A stretch of 64,000 bases of DNA. It comes from Alloactinosynnema sp. L-07. Lineage in GTDB: Bacteria > Actinomycetota > Actinomycetes > Mycobacteriales > Pseudonocardiaceae. Numbering within the stretch: the first letter of the stretch is position 1; each line of letters opens with the position of its first letter. Positions 60,301-64,000 of this stretch are shown here, piece after piece. Location: assembly GCF_900070365.1 (NCBI RefSeq), contig NZ_LN850107.1, positions 1,550,001 through 1,614,000 of the forward strand, read 5' to 3'. The notes under the pieces were generated by a model, which was given only the letters and a program-made list of their open reading frames with translations, was not told the DNA's origin and made no database searches. The translations under genes were made by a program, and so were the position numbers.

Positions 60301-60658
60301 CCGACGCGATCCCGGCCGCGGCGATGCTCTGCATGTTGCCCGCCGTCCGGGCGTCGGACTCGGTGTATCGGGACGCGATCTCGAAGGCCTGGGCGTAGCG
60401 CATCCGCGCGTCGTCGAACCGCAGGCCGATCCGCGCGCACTGGCCAAGCATCTGGAACACCCCGAAACTGGCTTCGGTGATGAACCTCAGCGCGATCGGC
60501 TCAACCCCGGCGAGCACCTGTCCGGCCTCGGTGAAGCGACCGCCGGTGATGAGCCGCCTGGCCGCCACCGCCTGTTCGAGGAGTCTCCGGTAGTCGACCC
60601 TGATCTGCTCGACCTCGGCATCGCCGAGGATCTCGACGCGCGGCTTCTCGTCGCTCAC
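57302..60658 (-). CDS. TPR-repeat CHAT-domain (caspase-like) protease
   Basis: The first ~780 of 1118 residues are helical TPR-like repeats (for example FRASDP-type modules and LAVALGQ-like hairpins). The C-terminal CHAT domain holds the catalytic His in VHLACHGVFNERRP (about 905) and Cys in VVLSACNTGMHKVH (about 950), followed by GAGATALITSFRRVPD. CHAT proteases cleave specific partners in programmed death and defence (for example Craspase, gasdermin-linked systems). It overlaps its upstream partner gene by 4 nt (GTGA), so the two form one unit. No Cas genes are nearby. The activating signal and substrate are unknown. Confidence 0.88.
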   Translation of the reverse strand: MSDEKPRVEILGDAEVEQIRVDYRRLLEQAVAARRLITGGRFTEAGQVLAGVEPIALRFITEASFGVFQMLGQCARIGLRFDDARMRYAQAFEIASRYTESDARTAGNMQSIAAAGIASVALAEENLPEASEWYGMAVELARAFSDGDGLAAELQSYAEVLHRMRDDRAEDVYREALGLPGVSTVVRGVILDNFSRELERRGRVAEAVQHCEYAVTMLGEAGADYERFKALINLATLARQLDPARSTDAFVAAHELIHRIHARVDAAHYVDGYVRRVVAINEEMRRRISDPDTPSLQHPAFDAMVNNLVARFKASDPGTPLSVDGFRYAVANQIAKSGLKNAIQLFLEHRYTDAEAELRLVELTWQHLGAHHELPKVWAVLGQIHTATGHPSRAWAVLERARVEAHRLGDAQGEFGALIGLLAASTHLEVGSGPNPLELLAQARALHSFMARSVSPDSDGGENDGGALDRMEFELCDLFDAVDLAERSLRRSIEIVARYPDKVGDDTRVTRLCRLLRFLAEHARFDEARSVRDELEAISESLTQPNLRYSIHTAIALVDFRAGEWTKQTLHRFRDGCAAFEQVHPGPLGLGETDQLAGTAASHYLAAAELALHLGYRTEAFELLERAKSRALLHALGNQRPSGETDHPLLAEESRLWSELQRLRSPADQTEDPPNEQARLLLRRKEELDRVRDRLTQLWDELADASPEVKAHRLAEPITVAEVTTLLDGAALVEFFVASRAIHALTISAAGIATRIVATADDPDLDDLYRLLVEEDLGPVLANPVYTRLSQVIDDAARDGSVYVVPHQRLHLLPLHLKAGAPDARARTFLLPSASVLRTKRARPQLAGVALVAGDPSGDLPFARGECAHAAARLGASAPRLGQDVTLDWLAGALREQPVGLVHLACHGVFNERRPELSGLVLADADGLPGLVPLSDLAGLDWAGVVVVLSACNTGMHKVHAGDELAGLGRALLGAGATALITSFRRVPDLATALLMTWFYETLNSLEFTRVGAALAEAQRRLRDATARDLIAWATLDATTGDDRTTLACRVVAAAHRAAGNVDEYVTWQDNTNKCRQGQAPSLANWSRQAAIAAQPQYQAHPFAAPANWASFAILGAG

Positions 60659-61704
60659 CCCGCCGCTCGCCGCAGGATCGACTCGGGATCGTCGTCCCAG
60701 TCCGCGTCCGAGCCGCGCGGGTCCCCACGGTGTTCGGCGCCGTCACCGAATCGGGCGACCAGATCGCCGTAGAGTCGTTGGTACTCGGCGAACAACGTCT
60801 CCTGCTGCGGCCGGATCAACTCGTCGGTGTGGATCGCGCCCGCGGTCTGCCGCCAAAGCCGCCGCGCCGCGCCGAGGTCGCCGTTGATCACGTGCTGGCG
60901 AGTCTGCTCCCATAAGCCGTAGAACTCCAGGCCGCGGTAGTCGTCCCGGAACTCGCGTGCCTCGACGCTGATCAGGATGAAGTCGTGGTCGCGGTAGGCG
61001 ACCAGGTTCCCGTCCCGCAGCCGGTGCAGCCTGCCGTCCTTCACCCGCAGCTCAGCCAGTTCCGCCGCGGAAGCCGTGGGGCGACGGAGAACGGCGAAGT
61101 CCATCGGCCGCAACTCGGTGGCCGAGCCCGGCTCGCCGTAGGGCGCGGACCAGGAGTGATAGGTCCCCACCCGGAGTTCCAGCTCCGACATGTCGAGGAA
61201 CGACTCCACCCCGCGCACAAGGGAGTCGGCCACCGTCGCCGTCGCCGCGAGGCCCGCGAATCCCACCGCGCCCGCCACGTCCTCGACCAGTTTCAGCGAC
61301 CGCGCCAGCCAATCGACGGTCTTCAACCGGAACAGCGCGACCAGGAGACTGACATCGTCGCCCTCGTACGGCACCGGACCAGCGACCCGCACATTGCACA
61401 CTTCCAGCGCGTCATCGACCCCGCTGACCTGCAACCGCCTGCCGAGCGTGGCCGCGCCGAGCACCGTGGGCACCGCCACCCGCCTGCCGCGTCGGATGAA
61501 CTCGGAGACGACCGTCGCGAACGGGGTGTACTCCCGCCACAGTTCCCGTTCGTCGGTCAGCCACATCTGGCGGATCCGGACTTCGAGGTAGACCTCGTTC
61601 GGCACGAAGGCCGTGGTGGGGCGGCCTTCGCTGGGGACCGGCACGGTTACTATGCCCTCGGCCTGCCGTCTCAGTACCCGGTTGACCAACTGCCCCACAC
61701 CCAC
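60655..61704 (-). CDS. Unrecognised partner protein of the CHAT protease
   Basis: This 349-residue protein belongs to no family I can name. It begins MGVGQLVNRVLRRQAEG; a beta-rich region (VYLEVRIRQMWLTDERELW) follows, then a hydrophobic, Ala/Val/Gly-rich helical stretch around 140-170 (VAGAVGFAGLAATATVADSL) that could insert in or lie on a membrane. The tail is acidic and disordered (SDADWDDDPES). Coupled translation with the CHAT gene suggests an adaptor, sensor or cleavage substrate. A pore-forming role like gasdermin is possible in principle but was not supported by motif recognition. Confidence 0.55.
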   Translation of the reverse strand: MGVGQLVNRVLRRQAEGIVTVPVPSEGRPTTAFVPNEVYLEVRIRQMWLTDERELWREYTPFATVVSEFIRRGRRVAVPTVLGAATLGRRLQVSGVDDALEVCNVRVAGPVPYEGDDVSLLVALFRLKTVDWLARSLKLVEDVAGAVGFAGLAATATVADSLVRGVESFLDMSELELRVGTYHSWSAPYGEPGSATELRPMDFAVLRRPTASAAELAELRVKDGRLHRLRDGNLVAYRDHDFILISVEAREFRDDYRGLEFYGLWEQTRQHVINGDLGAARRLWRQTAGAIHTDELIRPQQETLFAEYQRLYGDLVARFGDGAEHRGDPRGSDADWDDDPESILRRAAG

Positions 61705-61863
61705 GGCACCTCCAGGGTCTCGACCAACATCATATCGGCGGGGTGTCGTCGGATCGCAGTCCGATCATGGATGGCGATCCCTACCGGCTGGCGGTTCGGG
61801 CCAGTGATCCATTCGAGCTACGCACGTGGACGTGGACCAAATCCGATCACTACGCTGGCCGGG

Positions 61864-62529
61864 GTGAGCGACTCCTCCGCGAACTCCGAATCGGGTCGCG
61901 GCAGATTGTCCGAACTCAAGCATCGGCTCAAGCAGATGCAGGACGCCGCCGCCGATGAGATTGGCAGGCGGGTGGGTGGGCAGGCGTTCGACACCATCGC
62001 CAGTCTCGCGAAGAAGCTCGCCGAGCGGCGCGCACCGGTCGACCCAGTCGAGGTGCGGGAATTTGACAGGTCCACGTGGGCCGACGAGCCGAAGTCCGTC
62101 CTGGCGACCTTCCAGGGGCAGAGCACCGACGCGGTCCACCATCACATCGTCATCGCCGAGTTCAAACGGATCCGGCCGCCGGGATCGGCGGCGATCCCCC
62201 TCGTTTCGGTGACCACGGCGGACACCATTGTGACCTTCCCGCTGCACAGTTCGAAGTGGCACTACCGGCCCGAATTGGAGACGACGAAACGCAACCCGAC
62301 CTCGCTCAAGGTGCTGGGCATTCTTTCAGTTCCGCTGACCGCGGGCCTGAGCCTGTTCCTGCTGGGGATCAAGACGGAAACCGTCACCGGACATCTGGTG
62401 CTCACCATCCGCGCCACCGACCGGGACCGTGACATCCGGTTTGAGGACATCTTCGTACCTGTCTATGGCCGGATTCACCGGATGATCAACGAGCACCTGC
62501 TGGACGCACTGGTCGCCAGGAACAGTTGA
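61864..62529 (+). CDS. Hypothetical protein with hydrophobic segment, divergent from the CHAT pair
   Basis: A 221-residue protein from the GTG at 61864. The N-terminal part is a charged helix (LSELKHRLKQMQDAAADEIG), the middle has KWHYRPELETTKRNP, and a hydrophobic stretch lies near 158-178 (VLGILSVPLTAGLSLFLLGI), followed by a beta-rich end (GHLVLTIRATDRDRDIRFED). A membrane-associated protein of unknown function. It is divergent from the CHAT cassette with a 159-bp gap and could be a third component, but no motif links them. Confidence 0.5.
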   Translation: MSDSSANSESGRGRLSELKHRLKQMQDAAADEIGRRVGGQAFDTIASLAKKLAERRAPVDPVEVREFDRSTWADEPKSVLATFQGQSTDAVHHHIVIAEFKRIRPPGSAAIPLVSVTTADTIVTFPLHSSKWHYRPELETTKRNPTSLKVLGILSVPLTAGLSLFLLGIKTETVTGHLVLTIRATDRDRDIRFEDIFVPVYGRIHRMINEHLLDALVARNS

Positions 62530-62608
62530 CACCTAGCGTTTGGTCAGCTCCTTGCCGCAGTGGACCCGACCGTCAGCGGATGCGCCACCCAGCGCAGGAA
62601 GACCCTAG

Positions 62609-62809
62609 TTCGCATACTTCGTCGAGCGGCTCGTGCCGGTGTGCGCACAATTGCTGGACGCCGCGGTCGACGCGGGTGAGATCAGTGTGGACATCAGCGC
62701 CTACGAGTTGATGCGTGGTATCGGAAACCTTTGCGTCTCAGGGGATCGCGACCCCCGCTACGACGCACGCCGCCTGGTCCAACTCCTGATCGCAGGCCTG
62801 CGGGGCTGA
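62609..62809 (+). pseudogene. TetR-family regulator relic (C-terminal part only)
   Basis: The open stretch encodes FVERLVPVCAQLLDAAVDAG and then ISAYELMRGIGNLC and ARRLVQLLIAGLRG, the typical end of a TetR ligand domain. A TAG at 62606-62608 blocks the same frame upstream and no start codon allows a full protein. A different frame just before it (AVDPTV, QRRKTLVRIL) also looks like remnant coding sequence. No HTH region was found, so this is the decayed 3' end of a regulator that may once have controlled the adjacent permease. Confidence 0.6.
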
Positions 62810-62814
62810 GGCGG

Positions 62815-64000
62815 TCAGCGGCGCAGCGCCTCCGCCGGTGGCTTGCGCAGTGCCAGTCGGGTCGGCACTTCGATGGTGACGAAGGCGAGGCAGACGATGA
62901 CCGCCACCGTGACCGGAAGCAGCAGGACCGGCCCCGCGGGCCACGGCGTGCCGAGGAAGCCGATGCTGAGGAAGGCCAGCGGCAGCGCGGACACAGCCAG
63001 TCCCGCGATGGTCGCCGACCCGGCGACGGCGGCGGCCTCCCGCCGCACCATGGCCCGGATCTGGCGGTGCGTGGCACCGATGAGGCGCAGCGTCGCGATC
63101 TCGTGGGCTCGTTGTGCCGTCATCGCGACGATCTTGTTCGCGATGCTCAAGAGCAGATAGCCCAAGATCACGCTGATGGCCGCGAGGTTGAGCCAGAGCC
63201 CGGCCGGAGCCGCGGTGGGCGCCGCGTCCGTGTTTTCTAGGTCAATGCCGGGCCGTGCCTCGACCAAGGCTGTCAAAGCGTTCGCGGAAGCGGCGGTTCC
63301 GTCGGTCCGGACGAGGATGCTCTGATCGAGGCCGGACGTCGTGTGTCCCTTCACGAGGTCGTGGGACAGTGCGACCGGACCGAAGCCGAGGCCGCGCTCG
63401 TAGATCGCGACGACGCGCGCCTGGACGGGGGAGCCGTCCCCGAGCAACAGGTTCACCGTCTGGCCGAGTGGTGCGTCCCGTGCTTGGGAAACGTCGCCGC
63501 TGATGGCGATCGTGTCGCCCGTCAGCTGGTCCAGGTCACCGGCGCGCACGTCGAGATCGAGCACACCCGCCGCCCCCGGGCCGAGGACGATCGCCGACTC
63601 CGTCTCGGACTCCACGTCGCCGAACACCCTGTGCGGCCACACGATCGAGGTGCCGGAGACGGAGGCGGCGCCTTGGACACCGGGGGATGTCTTGGTCGCT
63701 GCCAGGAGATCGCGCGGCACGCCGCCGAGAGCGTCCGCGCCGATCCGGTGCTGCGCCAGCGTTGCGGCCCGCGCGTCCGCTGAGGTCGCGCTCAGCACGG
63801 TCGTCTGGGACAGCCCCCAGGTGATTGCGAAGGCCACCGCCATGGCCAGTGCCGTCATCACCCCGGCGAATCGCTGGGCGTGTCCCCGCAGGTTGGACGC
63901 GGCCAGCCACGTCGAGACGGCGGCGCGACGCGGCAGGCGCGCGACGAACACCCGCCCGACACGACTCACGGTCCACGGGCCCGCCATCGCCAGCCCGATC
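62815..64000 (-). CDS. FtsX-family ABC transporter permease, cut by window end
   Basis: The frame is open past the ATG at 63987 to the last base, so the N-terminal part is outside the window. The visible ~395 residues contain a helix (FAGVMTALAMAVAFAITWGL), an extracytoplasmic domain of about 220 residues, and three C-terminal helices (LAAISVILGYLLLSIANKIV; ATIAGLAVSALPLAFLSIGF; VLLLPVTVAVIVCLAFVTI). The coupling segment HEIATLRLIGATHRQIRAMV is diagnostic for FtsX/MacB permeases. With the missing part this would be a two-domain permease. The ATPase gene is expected to lie upstream, beyond the window. Confidence 0.85.
   Translation of the reverse strand, partial: IGLAMAGPWTVSRVGRVFVARLPRRAAVSTWLAASNLRGHAQRFAGVMTALAMAVAFAITWGLSQTTVLSATSADARAATLAQHRIGADALGGVPRDLLAATKTSPGVQGAASVSGTSIVWPHRVFGDVESETESAIVLGPGAAGVLDLDVRAGDLDQLTGDTIAISGDVSQARDAPLGQTVNLLLGDGSPVQARVVAIYERGLGFGPVALSHDLVKGHTTSGLDQSILVRTDGTAASANALTALVEARPGIDLENTDAAPTAAPAGLWLNLAAISVILGYLLLSIANKIVAMTAQRAHEIATLRLIGATHRQIRAMVRREAAAVAGSATIAGLAVSALPLAFLSIGFLGTPWPAGPVLLLPVTVAVIVCLAFVTIEVPTRLALRKPPAEALRR

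Noticed and set aside
60655..61704. Bacterial gasdermin next to the CHAT protease
   Set aside because: The gene order is suggestive, but I could not recognise the gasdermin N-terminal strand pattern or a short C-terminal inhibitory peptide; left as unknown.

Overview
The window is high-GC DNA with GTG starts, tightly packed operons and actinobacterial families: Tat-exported cholesterol oxidase, GAF-ANTAR proteins, an AfsR/LAL-type regulator, IclR/TetR regulators and an IS701-type element. It fits an actinomycete, most likely of the Pseudonocardiaceae (Actinokineospora, Saccharothrix or Lentzea-like); the genus is a guess. No rRNA, tRNA, CRISPR array or phage genes were seen.

Layout. 0-9 kb: a TetR tail, an exported agmatine-deiminase-like lipoprotein with a divergent TetR, an ECF sigma/anti-sigma/secreted-protein module, a beta-lactamase-like hydrolase, a peptidoglycan-binding HELGH peptidase, a very acidic Asp23/Gls24 protein, and a MarR/membrane-protein pair with a clear operator. 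9-28 kb: an SF1 helicase fused to a nuclease-like domain, a class V PLP enzyme, cholesterol oxidase behind a KstR-type operator, GNAT, a DD-peptidase-like hydrolase, a split FluG-like pair (amidohydrolase plus glutamine synthetase homologue), DUF1579, a LAL regulator with an 18-bp palindromic operator, and a 1288-residue subtilisin/VWA fusion.

27.7-44.2 kb is the core of the window, an aromatic catabolic island. An IclR regulator, a Rieske ferredoxin and an unknown protein are read leftwards. Rightwards run two catechol 2,3-dioxygenases, a histidine phosphatase, a two-subunit PEP-synthase-like phosphotransferase (as in phenylphosphate synthase and CreHI), a Rieske oxygenase, a zinc-ribbon protein, a HAD phosphatase, a phthalate-dioxygenase-type reductase, and a complete lower meta-cleavage pathway (two hydratase/decarboxylase paralogues, acylating acetaldehyde dehydrogenase, hydroxy-oxovalerate aldolase, tautomerase, semialdehyde dehydrogenase). 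Most junctions overlap by 1-8 nt. The inferred logic is: phosphorylate a phenolic substrate, oxygenate the aryl phosphate with a Rieske enzyme, dephosphorylate to a catechol, cleave meta, and degrade to pyruvate and acetyl-CoA.

44-57 kb: an IS701-family element inserted between two foldback elements, a two-component system divergent from a FtsX/LolD-type ABC transporter, a 27-nt poly-G run, two tiny overlapping genes, two GAF-ANTAR proteins, a fatty-acid desaturase, and a sulfur module (ArsR-rhodanese; metallo-beta-lactamase with two rhodanese domains; MFS). 57-64 kb: a TPR-CHAT protease with an overlapping partner gene and a divergent protein (possible conflict/cell-death cassette), a TetR relic, and an ABC permease cut by the window end.

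Two families of palindromic intergenic repeats stand out. Family A has two 159-bp copies in convergent intergenic gaps, with covarying stem arms around an invariant core. Family B has three ~167-bp full-length foldbacks with CTAR ends abutting stop codons, a conserved apex, divergent bases, and arm differences polarised towards G-U pairs on one strand.
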